64,000 nt of DNA from an uncultured Draconibacterium sp. (GTDB lineage: Bacteria > Bacteroidota > Bacteroidia > Bacteroidales > Prolixibacteraceae): NCBI RefSeq assembly GCF_963676815.1, contig NZ_OY781365.1, forward strand, positions 3,878,501-3,942,500, given 5' to 3'. The notes beneath the pieces are model-generated. The model ran no database searches, was not told the origin of the DNA, and was given only the letters and a program-made list of their open reading frames with translations. Position numbers and translations under genes: made by a program. Positions 31,621 through 40,524 of the stretch are shown piece after piece; position 1 is the stretch's first letter; each line of letters starts with the position of its first letter.

Positions 31621-32865
31621 ATGAGCAAGAAAATTATTGTTATAGGAGCGGGAGTAATAGGTTTGCATTGTGCTTATTATTTGAATCAGGCCGGATTCGA
31701 GGTGGACGTGATTGAAGCCGGCAGTGAAAACAATGAAGAAGGTTGTTCATATGGAAATTGCGGACTGCTGGTGCCAAGTCATTTTGTGCCCTTGGCGTCA
31801 CCTGAAATGTTGCGCTCCGGATTGAAAATGATGCTAGACCGAACCAGTCCCGTTTATCTTCCGCCGGGTAAAAATATTTCCTCGCTCCCGTGGTTTTTAA
31901 AGTTTATGAAAGATGCGAACAAAAAATCGGTTGCCCGCGCCATTCCAACTTTGTACAAACTGAATGATGAAAGCCGTAAGTTGTATGAAGCGTTGAGTGC
32001 TGAAAACAACAATCAAAGTGGTTTCACAAACAAAGGATTGTTGATGGCTGCGACGACCGAGAAAGGTTTGGAAGAGGAAGTTGTTTTGGCCGGAATTGCA
32101 AATGACCTTGGAATTGAAACGCAGCTGCTTAACCGACAGCATTTGAAAACAATTGAACCGGAAATTGATTTGCAGGTTGCCGGGGCTGTTCTGTACAAAA
32201 GTGATGGAAACGTTTCGCCGGAAGGACATCTGCGCTGGCTGAGAACTTCCTTAAAACAGAGTGGTGTTGGTTTTCGATACGATACATCTGTAAGTAGTTT
32301 TCAGGTTGAAAAAGGTAAAATAAAAGCAGTGGACACCAGTTTTGGGAAACTGAACGCGGATGAGTTTGTGTTGGCAACAGGTTCTTATTCAGCAAAACTT
32401 GCAGCTTCTGTTGGTGTTAAAGTTCCGGTAATTGCGGGTAAAGGTTACAGCTTCGATTTACAAAAAGACAACTTGAAGCTACAAACACCACTGATCTTAA
32501 CAGAAGCCAAAGTGGCGCTGACGCCTTTTGAAAATACAGTGCGTTTGGGTAGCGGAATGGAGTTCAACGGAATCATCGGAGATATTTCATACAACCGTGT
32601 TCAGGCGATTATCAATCGTACACAAAAAGCTTTGCCAAACATGGAAAAACTGGATGCCAAAAAACTTGACATTTGGGAAGGTTTGCGGCCGGTTACACCA
32701 ACCGGAGTTCCAATAATTGGCCGAACAAGCAAGTACAATAATTTGCTTGTAGCAGCCGGTCATGCCATGATGGGCGTTAGTCTTGGCCCGATAACAGGAA
32801 AAATTATCAGTCAGTTAGTAGCGGGCGAAAAACCCGGTTTCGACATGGAACTGATGAAAATATAA
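31621..32865 (+). CDS. FAD-dependent D-amino-acid (D-hydroxyproline) dehydrogenase
   Basis: 414 residues of the DadA/DAO family. The FAD motif GAGVIGLHCAYYLNQAGFEV is at residues 8-27, and the C-terminal FAD-binding part is WEGLRPVTPTGVPIIGRT with GHAMMGVSLGP. It most likely oxidises cis-4-hydroxy-D-proline to the pyrroline-hydroxy-carboxylate that the first gene's product deaminates. It begins 6 bp after the epimerase. Transfers electrons probably to the respiratory chain, as DadA does, rather than to oxygen. Confidence 0.88.
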   Translation: MSKKIIVIGAGVIGLHCAYYLNQAGFEVDVIEAGSENNEEGCSYGNCGLLVPSHFVPLASPEMLRSGLKMMLDRTSPVYLPPGKNISSLPWFLKFMKDANKKSVARAIPTLYKLNDESRKLYEALSAENNNQSGFTNKGLLMAATTEKGLEEEVVLAGIANDLGIETQLLNRQHLKTIEPEIDLQVAGAVLYKSDGNVSPEGHLRWLRTSLKQSGVGFRYDTSVSSFQVEKGKIKAVDTSFGKLNADEFVLATGSYSAKLAASVGVKVPVIAGKGYSFDLQKDNLKLQTPLILTEAKVALTPFENTVRLGSGMEFNGIIGDISYNRVQAIINRTQKALPNMEKLDAKKLDIWEGLRPVTPTGVPIIGRTSKYNNLLVAAGHAMMGVSLGPITGKIISQLVAGEKPGFDMELMKI

Positions 32866-32963
32866 TCCTCGTTTAGAGAATTGTTAACCCCCACTGCATT
32901 GCAATTCTCCTCCTCAAATACAGAAAACAAATCAGAAAACTTTCCGGCAGAAAAGATTCTGCT

Positions 32964-32971
32964 TATATTTG
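32964..32971 (+). promoter_or_regulatory. Promoter -7 box TATATTTG before cobalamin riboswitch 1
   Basis: Exact TAnnTTTG about 12 bp before the riboswitch aptamer begins; upstream at 32876-32909 GAGAATTG/CAATTCTC forms a weak hairpin that may end the preceding operon. Confidence 0.7.
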
Positions 32972-32982
32972 TCCGCGAGTTT

Positions 32983-33153
32983 GGTTCGATGGTTTATAGC
33001 ACTATAAACACGATGAAAAGGGAATCCGGTGTAAATCCGGAACTGTACCCGCAGCTGTAAATCCTGAAACTGATCATTACTCACGCCACTGTCGGTTCAG
33101 CCAATGACGGGAAGGCAATGATCAAAGGGGATAAGTCAGAAGACCTGCCAACA
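32983..33153 (+). ncRNA. Cobalamin riboswitch 1
   Basis: All the landmark segments are present: GAAAAGGGAAUCCGGUG, the CUGUACCCGCAGCUGUAA block, GCCACUG, and the terminal GUCAGAAGACCUGCC box. Downstream, AACTTC-GGGATCA-AAGTTT (around 33167-33186) forms a small hairpin that could be part of the expression platform. It controls btuF and the genes after it; B12 is expected to reduce expression. Confidence 0.95.
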
Positions 33154-33238
33154 ATATGGATGAACGAACTTCGGGATCAAAGTTTCGGGAATCAATCTAT
33201 TGATTTCTGCACCTGATTTCCTGTTAATTTGTAGACAG

Positions 33239-34045
33239 ATGAAATGTAAAATTATCTTATTATTGCTGCTTGCCGGTTTTTCGGTGCTTGCACAGGACGT
33301 TAAGCGCGTAATTTCGCTGGCACCTTCGATTACCGAAAATATTTACCTGGTTGGCGGAAAAGATAAATTGGTTGGATGTACGAGTTATTGCGTACAGGCA
33401 GTGAACGATGGAATTGAGGAAATTGGCTCAACTGTAGATGTAAATGTGGAGAAGATTTTCGCATTGAAGCCTGATTTGGTGTTGACTATGAAATTGACCA
33501 AACCACAGGATATCGCTACTCTTGAAAAACTTGGAATACACGTTGAAGTGTTGGAAACGCCGCGGACATTTGAAGAAATTTGCGACCAAACCCTCGATAT
33601 TGCAAAAATGATCGGTAACGAAGAGCAAGCAAAGACGGTTATAGCCGGTGCAAAAGCTAAAGTTGCTGAAATTCAGTCTAAGTCGAAACAATTACCACCT
33701 TCAAAAATATTCTTTCAGATCGGAGCAAATCCGGTTTTCACTGTGCTTGATAATACGTTTATGAACGATTTTATTTTGTACTGTAACGGAGAAAACATTG
33801 CGTCGGGTCTTGAGCATGGAACAATGACCCGCGAAAGTATCCTTTTGAAAAATCCTGATGTAATTATAATTGCCGAAATGGGCGGATTTGGCGAACAGGA
33901 ACAGAAAGTTTGGAAAGCGTACGATGGTATGGCAGCAGTGAAAAATGATAAAGTATTTTTAATTGCATCGGAGACTTCGTGTAGTCCAACACCTGCAAAT
34001 TTTGTAAGTGCCCTGGAAGATATATACCGTTTTGTAAACAAATAA
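33239..34045 (+). CDS. btuF: Periplasmic cobalamin-binding protein
   Basis: 268 residues from the Met at 33239. A signal peptide (KCKIILLLLLAGFSVLAQ) precedes a class III periplasmic binding fold: RVISLAPSITENIYLVGG (start of the first lobe) and MTRESILLKNPDVIIIAEMG (second lobe). The frame extends 13 codons upstream, without signal-peptide logic. First gene after riboswitch 1 and followed by the adenosyltransferase, permease and ATPase, so it feeds B12 to BtuCD. Confidence 0.9.
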   Translation: MKCKIILLLLLAGFSVLAQDVKRVISLAPSITENIYLVGGKDKLVGCTSYCVQAVNDGIEEIGSTVDVNVEKIFALKPDLVLTMKLTKPQDIATLEKLGIHVEVLETPRTFEEICDQTLDIAKMIGNEEQAKTVIAGAKAKVAEIQSKSKQLPPSKIFFQIGANPVFTVLDNTFMNDFILYCNGENIASGLEHGTMTRESILLKNPDVIIIAEMGGFGEQEQKVWKAYDGMAAVKNDKVFLIASETSCSPTPANFVSALEDIYRFVNK

Positions 34046-34046
34046 T

Positions 34047-34574
34047 ATGGAGAAAGGATTGGTACATATTTACACCGGCGACGGGAAAGGAAAAACAACT
34101 GCTTCTGTTGGTTTGGCCATCAGAGCGCTAGGGCATGGGCATTCAGTTGTTTATGCATCGTTTTTTAAAAAGCCCGATTCATACGGTTACAACGAAATTC
34201 AGGTGTTAAAAAAGCAAGGGGCAACAGTTTTTACCTTTTCTGAAGGTATGCCAATGGCCAATCCGCAAATTACTCCCGAAGAATATCATGCTTCAACCGC
34301 TGAAGGACTAAAAATCCTGAAAGCCTTTATTGAAGAGAACAATACAAAAGTTTTGGTGCTCGATGAGATATTGATAGCCATTAAATACGGCTATATCAAA
34401 GAAAAGAAACTGTGTGATTTTATCGATAAAAAACCATATGGAACCGAGTTGATTCTAACAGGTAGAGGAGCCACCGAAAAAGTAAAGGAAAAAGCAGATT
34501 ATGTTACGGTGCTTGAAAAAGAAAAACATCCTTACGATGAAGGTGTGCAGGCACGCGTGGGTATAGAATATTAG
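34047..34574 (+). CDS. cobO: Corrinoid adenosyltransferase (CobA/BtuR type)
   Basis: Transfers the adenosyl group of ATP to cob(I)alamin or cobinamide. 175 residues; the P-loop GDGKGKTT is at 11-18 and VLDEILIAIKYG contains the Walker B region; the C-terminal VQARVGIEY is family-typical. It starts 1 bp after btuF, so imported corrinoid is adenosylated at once. Confidence 0.95.
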   Translation: MEKGLVHIYTGDGKGKTTASVGLAIRALGHGHSVVYASFFKKPDSYGYNEIQVLKKQGATVFTFSEGMPMANPQITPEEYHASTAEGLKILKAFIEENNTKVLVLDEILIAIKYGYIKEKKLCDFIDKKPYGTELILTGRGATEKVKEKADYVTVLEKEKHPYDEGVQARVGIEY

Positions 34575-34621
34575 TTAAAAAGGTGTGTCATTTACTGATG
34601 ATAGACCACAAAAAAAGATAA

Positions 34622-35632
34622 GTGAATAAGAAGTATATAAAATGGATTCTGTTTCTAGCAGCATTACTGTTGCTGCTGTTAGTCTCTGTGCTTATTTCAC
34701 TGTCTTCGGGCGAAATAAAAGTTTCACTTTCGCAATTGCCCCAGATTCTGGCCGATAAAACAAGCATTGAATATACAGTATTATCAAAAATTCGAATTCC
34801 ACGAATTTTGCTGGCCATTGGAATCGGAGGGGCGTTAAGTTTATCGGGTGCGGTGTTGCAAGGTATTTACCGCAATCCTTTGGTTGAACCTTATACTTTA
34901 GGAATCTCAGGGGGAGCAGCGCTTGGTGTTGCCGTAGCCATAGTTTTTGGTTTGAACTCTTTGAGCTTCCTGTCGTTACCTGCCTTTGGTTTTTTAGGCG
35001 CACTAATTACATTGGTTGTTGTTTACTTTCTGAGTATTAAACGTGGAGGATTAAGTATAAACAGCATGTTGCTGATTGGTGTAATGGTGAGTTTTGTGTC
35101 ATCGTCGGCCATGATGTTTCTGATGTCGATATCCACCACCGAAAACCTGCATAACATCGTTTTTTGGGTAATGGGATCGCTGGATGAATCAAATAATTCG
35201 CTTATCGGCATTGCATTTTATTCGGCAGTGGCCGGACTGATTATAAGTTACCTTTTTGCTCCAACATTGAATGCGCTGCGTTTGGGAGAGGTTAAAGCAC
35301 GGCATCTGGGAATTAACACCGGATTGGCTATAAAGCTGTTGTTTTTTGTTGCGTCGTTGCTAACTGGTATTGCTGTTTCAGTTGCAGGAGTAATTGGTTT
35401 TGTTGGTTTGGTAATTCCTCATGTAATCCGACTGATTATCGGAAACGATTACCGAATTCTTTTGGCAGGTTCGTTTTTGGGAGGAGCTATTTTTCTGATT
35501 CTTTCCGATACAATTGCACGAACCATAATTTCTCCAAACGAATTACCAATTGGCGTAATAACCGGTTTTGTGGGAGGATTGGTTTTTATTATTGTATTGA
35601 GTCGCTCAAAATCACATTTCAAACTGAATTAG
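34622..35632 (+). CDS. btuC: Cobalamin ABC transporter permease (FecCD/BtuC)
   Basis: 336 residues, about ten membrane helices. The FecCD signatures IRIPRILLAIGIGGALSLSG (~57-76) and NPLVEPYTLGISGGAALG are present. The only reasonable start is GTG (34622), as ATG codons just upstream run into stops. It forms the inner-membrane channel with BtuD, fed by BtuF. It is 47 bp after the adenosyltransferase and 1 bp before btuD. Confidence 0.94.
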   Translation: MNKKYIKWILFLAALLLLLLVSVLISLSSGEIKVSLSQLPQILADKTSIEYTVLSKIRIPRILLAIGIGGALSLSGAVLQGIYRNPLVEPYTLGISGGAALGVAVAIVFGLNSLSFLSLPAFGFLGALITLVVVYFLSIKRGGLSINSMLLIGVMVSFVSSSAMMFLMSISTTENLHNIVFWVMGSLDESNNSLIGIAFYSAVAGLIISYLFAPTLNALRLGEVKARHLGINTGLAIKLLFFVASLLTGIAVSVAGVIGFVGLVIPHVIRLIIGNDYRILLAGSFLGGAIFLILSDTIARTIISPNELPIGVITGFVGGLVFIIVLSRSKSHFKLN

Positions 35633-35633
35633 C

Positions 35634-36437
35634 ATGGATCGTTTTTTTCAAATAACAAATTTTTCGTGCGGATATCCGGGAAAGTTTATTCTTGAGGATA
35701 TCAATTTTTCGGTGGCAAAAGGTGATTTCGTAGGAATTATCGGCCCAAATGGTTCTGGAAAAACGACGTTGTTCAGAGGAATTTCCGGAGAGCTTTCTCC
35801 ATTAAAGGGGAAAATGGAATTAAACGGACTGGATACACAAAAAATGGGTTTGAAACGACGCGCCCAGAATATTGCCATTGTTACGCAAACCATTGAAATT
35901 GGTAGTATGACGGTGGAAGAATATGTATTGATGGGGCGGATTCCGTATCACAAACAATTCCAGTTTTTCGAGACCAAAGAAGATTTTGCCATTGCGGAAA
36001 AATACATGAAGCTAACCGGTGTTGACAGGCTCAAAGGAAAGTACATGAATGCTTTAAGTGGAGGAGAGCAACAATTGGCAGGAATTGCCCGTGCTTTAAC
36101 TCAGGAGCCCGATCTGCTTTTGCTCGACGAGCCAACTTCGCATTTGGATATTACGCACCAGGTACAAACTTTGAATCTCATTCGTAGATTAAGTCGCGAA
36201 CTTGGTCTAACTGTTTTAATGATCATTCACGACCTTAATCTGGCCGGCGAATATTGCGACTCGTTGATCATGATGCAAAACGGCAGTGTTCGTAAAAAAG
36301 GTTTGCCAACCGAAGTGCTCAACTATAAAGACATTGAAGCTGTTTACGAAACCGTTGTTGTTGTACGCACCAATCCCATATCTAATAAACCAGTGGTATT
36401 TTTGGTGTCGGAGGAAGTTATCGAGAAAAAAATATAG
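35634..36437 (+). CDS. btuD: Cobalamin ABC transporter ATP-binding protein
   Basis: 267 residues. Walker A GPNGSGKTT (38-46), signature LSGGEQQLAGIARAL, Walker B LLLLDEPTSHLD and the H-loop histidine (MIIHDLN) are intact. Belongs to the FecE/BtuD group. The last gene of the first riboswitch unit. Confidence 0.94.
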   Translation: MDRFFQITNFSCGYPGKFILEDINFSVAKGDFVGIIGPNGSGKTTLFRGISGELSPLKGKMELNGLDTQKMGLKRRAQNIAIVTQTIEIGSMTVEEYVLMGRIPYHKQFQFFETKEDFAIAEKYMKLTGVDRLKGKYMNALSGGEQQLAGIARALTQEPDLLLLDEPTSHLDITHQVQTLNLIRRLSRELGLTVLMIIHDLNLAGEYCDSLIMMQNGSVRKKGLPTEVLNYKDIEAVYETVVVVRTNPISNKPVVFLVSEEVIEKKI

Positions 36438-36449
36438 GTATCCCGGTAA

Positions 36450-36614
36450 CTATCGCACTATCACTGGCTGGTATACGAGCATCGTTTGCAGCGATTCCAG
36501 TTCCAACGGTTCTTCCCGTTCAATTTCCCGTATAAAACGATTCATCAGGTTATTATACCTTATATTTAATTTGAATTCCTTGCGATTTCTTCTTTTTCGT
36601 CTACCTGTTTTCAT
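36450..36614 (-). CDS. Possible small basic protein (54 aa), hypothetical
   Basis: A minus-strand frame with start MKTGRRKRRNRKEFKL and an acidic second half (REIEREEPLELESLQ). It faces the btuD end (12 bp gap). No family recognised. It could be noise, but the sharp basic/acidic division and the position between transcription units make a small gene possible. Confidence 0.3.
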   Translation of the reverse strand: MKTGRRKRRNRKEFKLNIRYNNLMNRFIREIEREEPLELESLQTMLVYQPVIVR

Positions 36615-36890
36615 ACCATTTAAATTATTTGTTTTCAGCGTGTAAAAACAACTTTCGTGCAAGCCTCTTTCCTGTTTACTATTTTTTAGGATTTTTCAGA
36701 TTTATTTAGTTCTTGATTGGAAGATCCAGGGAACTTTAGATCAAAATTAACGTTGAAATTAGTCGGTAAGAGAGTTTTGTAAATGTCAGTAATTTAGTGT
36801 GTTGTAGTGTTGTTAACGGGCTTGTTAATAAAACCTGATGTTTGTTATGTCATCTTTTTCAAATAAATCATGGTTGTTAAAAAATGTGAC
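36615..36890. other. Intergenic region upstream of riboswitch 2
   Basis: AT-rich, no convincing ORF. Its right end leads into the promoter of the second riboswitch unit. Confidence 0.4.
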
Positions 36891-36898
36891 TATCTTTG
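36891..36898 (+). promoter_or_regulatory. Promoter -7 box TATCTTTG before cobalamin riboswitch 2
   Basis: Exact TAnnTTTG just before the aptamer; the expected start is around 36904. Confidence 0.7.
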
Positions 36899-36907
36899 TC
36901 AGTGAAT

Positions 36908-37097
36908 TTAGGTTCTTAAAATTTCTGTTTCAGAAATAAGATGAAAAGGGAATCCGGTGCAAAACCGGAGCTGTACCCGCAGCTGTAAGTCCTATCCGTC
37001 GGTTGACGGATCGTGTTATTGAACCATAAGCCACTTTCTGAGGGATCGGGAGGGAAGGCATCAATAACCGGGATGAGCCAGAAGACCTGCCATAAAT
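36908..37097 (+). ncRNA. Cobalamin riboswitch 2
   Basis: A second full aptamer: GAAAAGGGAAUCCGGUGCAA, the CUGUACCCGCAGCUGUAAG block, GCCACUUUCUGAGGG and the GCCAGAAGACCUGCC box, with a longer variable stem (UCCGUCGGUUGACGGA) than riboswitch 1. Following it, AAGCTT-CGGGATAA-AAGCTT forms a hairpin whose CTTCGGGAT loop is shared with the one after riboswitch 1, which suggests a common expression platform. Controls btuB and the genes behind it. Confidence 0.95.
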
Positions 37098-37189
37098 TCA
37101 ACAGTTATAAATTAAGCTTCGGGATAAAAGCTTGAGAAATATCATCCGTATTTTTCACTGATTTATCCAAAGCTCCTTAAAAGTTGTGA

Positions 37190-39139
37190 ATGAGGAGGTT
37201 TGTGTTCATATTTATTCTAATCCTAAGTAGAGGAGGTCTGTTTGCGCAGGAAGAAAGCGTAATGGATACAGTTATTTTAGAAGAAGTTTCTGCTTACGGC
37301 GATTACGTCAAATTTCAGACGGGTGCTAAAATCGAACAGATTAGCCCGAAACAATTGTCGGTTTCTCAGGAAGGCGGATTGGAGCAGGTACTAATGCGCT
37401 ATACTCCAATTTATATAAGAACCGATGCTGGAGGCTTATCAACCATTCATATTCGTGGAACTGCAGCAGACCACACGAGTGTAATGTTCGGTGGGATTAA
37501 CGTGAACTCCCTGACTTTAGGGCACTCCAATCTCTCAAACATTACAACGTTTTTATTTGATAAACTTGATCTTCAATATGGAAGTTCGGCCGCATTAAAC
37601 GGATCGGGTGCTGTTGGTGGAGCAATCTATCTCGGTCAGCGGAATACATGGACCAATGGTCTGCGGGCAGATGCAAAGATTACTTACGGTTCGTTTGGAG
37701 AACGCATGTATGGCACTAAAGTATTTGTGGGAAACGGGAAATGGGAATCGGTTACCAAACTGTTGAGCTATTCAACTGACAATGATTTTACGTTTCAGAA
37801 CCCTTACCACAATCATCAGGTTTCGAATCCCGGTCCGGTTGAGGATACGCAACATGGTGCTGCCATCGATAACAAAGGTATAATGCAGCAATTCAATTAT
37901 TTGTTTGGTGCAAACGAATACTTCAAATCCATGTTTTGGTACGAAGACAGCTGGCACCAGGTACAGCCCAATATGCAGCAAAACTATACTTATACCAGTT
38001 CGGAAGAATTGAGTAATAAGAATTTCAGAGCGTGGGTTGAATACAAGAATGAGAACAAAAGACTAAAATATAACCTAGGTGCCGGATATGTGCACGATAA
38101 ACAAGTGTATGATGCCGATGAAAGTCAGAAAATACAAACAGATCGCCTGGTTACCGACTTCAGCCTTAAATATCCATTGGGAAAGAAAATGGAGCTAAAA
38201 TCGGGAATAAAGTTCAAGCACATTGTTCCAACAGTATATTCATACTCTGATTCAGTAATTGATTACGAACAGCATTTGGATTTTTATCTCGCATGGTATT
38301 ATAAACCAACAAAGCGTTTAAAAGCTACTGTTAATTTTCGTCAGCAATTCGTAACTGACTATGAGGTTCCTTTTACACCTGCTTTAGGTTTGGAGTACCA
38401 GTTTTTATCGGCCGAAAAATCAAAACTGAAAGCTTTCGTTAATGCCTCGAAAAGTTATCGTGTGCCAACATTTAACGATCGTTTTTGGGGTAATCAGGGC
38501 GATCCTGATCTTGATCCGGAAGATGGTATGAGTTACGAAACTGGCTTTGAGTACAATTGGGACAGCGATCGGTTTTCTTCGAAGCTAAGAACCAATGCTT
38601 TTTATATGAACATTGAAAACTGGATTGAATGGCGAAGTAAGGGAGTGTGGGTACCTTTTAATCTCGAGAAAGTGGTAACAAAAGGTGTTGAAGTGATGTA
38701 TAATTCACACTTCGATCTGGGGAAATTTGCCTTGGACTTTACTGCCAATTATACTTATAATCCTGCCATAAAAATGGAGCAGGATCGTCCTGATCAGCAA
38801 TTGATCCACACTCCCAAAAATATGGCTAATGCCAGTTATATGTTGGAGTACAGTGCATTTACATTCTTCATCGATGGAAGTTATTACGGAAAGCGTTTTT
38901 ACGATTATGCCATTAATGATGAACAACTTGCCAGTCGGGGTTCGCTGGATGCCTATTCGCTGGTTAATTGCGGACTGATTTATCAGCTAAATGTAAAAGA
39001 TCAGCAGTTCGACTGCTCGTTTTCTGCCATTAATATCTTTAATAAAGATTATCAAAATCAACGCTATTATGCGATGCCGGGAATTAATTTCAGGCTAAGT
39101 ATTGCTGCAAAAATCAATGTAATTAATAACAATAATTAA
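37190..39139 (+). CDS. btuB: TonB-dependent outer-membrane receptor, cobalamin (BtuB-like)
   Basis: 649 residues: signal peptide (1-19), a TonB-box-like segment (MDTVILEEV), a plug domain (about 45-150; GGLSTIHIRGTAADHTSVMFG and GSGAVGGAIYLG) and a 22-strand-type barrel ending in an aromatic-bounded final strand (NFRLSIAAKINV). The location behind a B12 riboswitch and before a BtuG-like lipoprotein identifies the substrate as cobalamin or other corrinoids. Unlike SusC proteins there is no N-terminal CarboxypepD-like domain. Confidence 0.93.
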   Translation: MRRFVFIFILILSRGGLFAQEESVMDTVILEEVSAYGDYVKFQTGAKIEQISPKQLSVSQEGGLEQVLMRYTPIYIRTDAGGLSTIHIRGTAADHTSVMFGGINVNSLTLGHSNLSNITTFLFDKLDLQYGSSAALNGSGAVGGAIYLGQRNTWTNGLRADAKITYGSFGERMYGTKVFVGNGKWESVTKLLSYSTDNDFTFQNPYHNHQVSNPGPVEDTQHGAAIDNKGIMQQFNYLFGANEYFKSMFWYEDSWHQVQPNMQQNYTYTSSEELSNKNFRAWVEYKNENKRLKYNLGAGYVHDKQVYDADESQKIQTDRLVTDFSLKYPLGKKMELKSGIKFKHIVPTVYSYSDSVIDYEQHLDFYLAWYYKPTKRLKATVNFRQQFVTDYEVPFTPALGLEYQFLSAEKSKLKAFVNASKSYRVPTFNDRFWGNQGDPDLDPEDGMSYETGFEYNWDSDRFSSKLRTNAFYMNIENWIEWRSKGVWVPFNLEKVVTKGVEVMYNSHFDLGKFALDFTANYTYNPAIKMEQDRPDQQLIHTPKNMANASYMLEYSAFTFFIDGSYYGKRFYDYAINDEQLASRGSLDAYSLVNCGLIYQLNVKDQQFDCSFSAINIFNKDYQNQRYYAMPGINFRLSIAAKINVINNNN

Positions 39140-39150
39140 GATCTTCAACA

Positions 39151-40521
39151 ATGAAAAAATTTTCACAACTACTGACCCTTCTAATTTTGTTCGCAGTCGC
39201 TTTTACTGCCTGCGACGACGATAATACCCCGTCTGAGGCTCCTGTTGCCAATGCCGGCGATAACCAGCAAGTTTACGAAGGCGCAGAAGTAACACTCGAT
39301 GCCTCTTCTTCTCATGATGATGAAGGCTATGACATTTCTTATTCATGGACAGCTCCGGACGGAGTTACTTTGAGTGCTGCTGATGTGGCTCAGCCAACAT
39401 TTACCGCACCGGAAGTGACCGAGGATACCGAGTTTGAATTTACCGTTACTGTTGACAACGGAGGTTTATCAACACAGGCAAGTGTTTCAGTAAATGTGTT
39501 GCAAAGTGAGGTTGCCTATGTTTTCAATTATGGAAGCTGGGGAAATGGTGGGGCAAGTATCGACCGCTTTAACCTTGAAACCGGTGTTATTTCTAACAAA
39601 TATTACCAGGCGCAAAACAGTGAACTGTCGCTTGAATTAACTTCGAATATTCAATCGGCTTGTCAATATAACGGTAACTTTTACCTGATTGCCAACGAAA
39701 GCGACGGAATTATTGTGATTGACGATCAGCTCGTTCAATCAATTGATGCCATTGCATCTGACGATATTGTTACGCCGCGTTTTGCCGTTGCCAGTGGCGA
39801 CTACCTATACATTTCGTGCTGGGGAAATGCGGATTACGATGTTATGGCCGATTCATACATCGCAAAATTCAACGTAACAACTAATGAGGTTGAAGAAACA
39901 ATTTCAGTGCCTGGCGGACCTGAAGGTTTAGCAGTTGCAAACGGGAAATTGTATGCGGCTTTAAATTACAGCTACCAGGTTGCAGTTATCGATTTAGCTG
40001 ATAATTCAGTTTCATACATTGAAACACCGGCTGTTACCTCGTATTTTGTAAAAGATAACAGCGATAATTTGTATGTTACGTTGGTAAGTACTTACAGCGA
40101 TTATTCAGAAGCTCCGGGACTTGGATATATTAACACAACAACAAATACGCTTGATGAAACTTATTATCTGGATGGCGTTAATAGTGGATATAGTTCGATT
40201 TTATCAGCCAATTCTGATTTTTCAACTATTTATGTTTTAGCATCCGGTTGGGTGCAATTGGAAGATGAAAGCTGGGCAAACCTTGGTGGTGTTCAGAAAT
40301 TTGATGTTGCTACAGGAACTTTTTCATCTTTTATTGGAGGACTTTCGGGTGTAAACGGAGTGTGTGTAAATCCTGAAAATGATAACCAGGTTATTGTATT
40401 CGGTGGCGGCAGCTCAACTGAAGGAGGTTTCTTTGATGTATATAATGTAAGCGGCACAATTCAGAGCCAAAATAACTGTGGTATTTCTCCATACTGGACT
40501 TTGGCACTTGATGTTGAATAG
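39151..40521 (+). CDS. btuG: Surface lipoprotein, PKD domain + beta-propeller (BtuG-like)
   Basis: 456 residues. A lipoprotein signal ends FTAC with Cys21, followed by DDDN; acidic residues after the Cys fit the Bacteroidota export signal for the outer face. Residues about 33-115 form a PKD/Ig-like domain (ANAGDNQQVYEGAEVTLDAS), and about 120-455 a YncE/DUF5074-type beta-propeller (VPGGPEGLAVANGKLYAALN and similar blades). BtuG of Bacteroides is a surface propeller that binds B12 very tightly and sits on BtuB; this gene has the same partner, 11 bp away, though the N-terminal PKD domain is extra. Confidence 0.82.
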   Translation: MKKFSQLLTLLILFAVAFTACDDDNTPSEAPVANAGDNQQVYEGAEVTLDASSSHDDEGYDISYSWTAPDGVTLSAADVAQPTFTAPEVTEDTEFEFTVTVDNGGLSTQASVSVNVLQSEVAYVFNYGSWGNGGASIDRFNLETGVISNKYYQAQNSELSLELTSNIQSACQYNGNFYLIANESDGIIVIDDQLVQSIDAIASDDIVTPRFAVASGDYLYISCWGNADYDVMADSYIAKFNVTTNEVEETISVPGGPEGLAVANGKLYAALNYSYQVAVIDLADNSVSYIETPAVTSYFVKDNSDNLYVTLVSTYSDYSEAPGLGYINTTTNTLDETYYLDGVNSGYSSILSANSDFSTIYVLASGWVQLEDESWANLGGVQKFDVATGTFSSFIGGLSGVNGVCVNPENDNQVIVFGGGSSTEGGFFDVYNVSGTIQSQNNCGISPYWTLALDVE

Positions 40522-40524
40522 TCG

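Noticed and set aside
32876..32909. Terminator after the hydroxyproline operon (GAGAATTG/CAATTCTC)
   Set aside because: The stem is AT-rich, the loop long and there is no U-run; not strong enough to list as a terminator.
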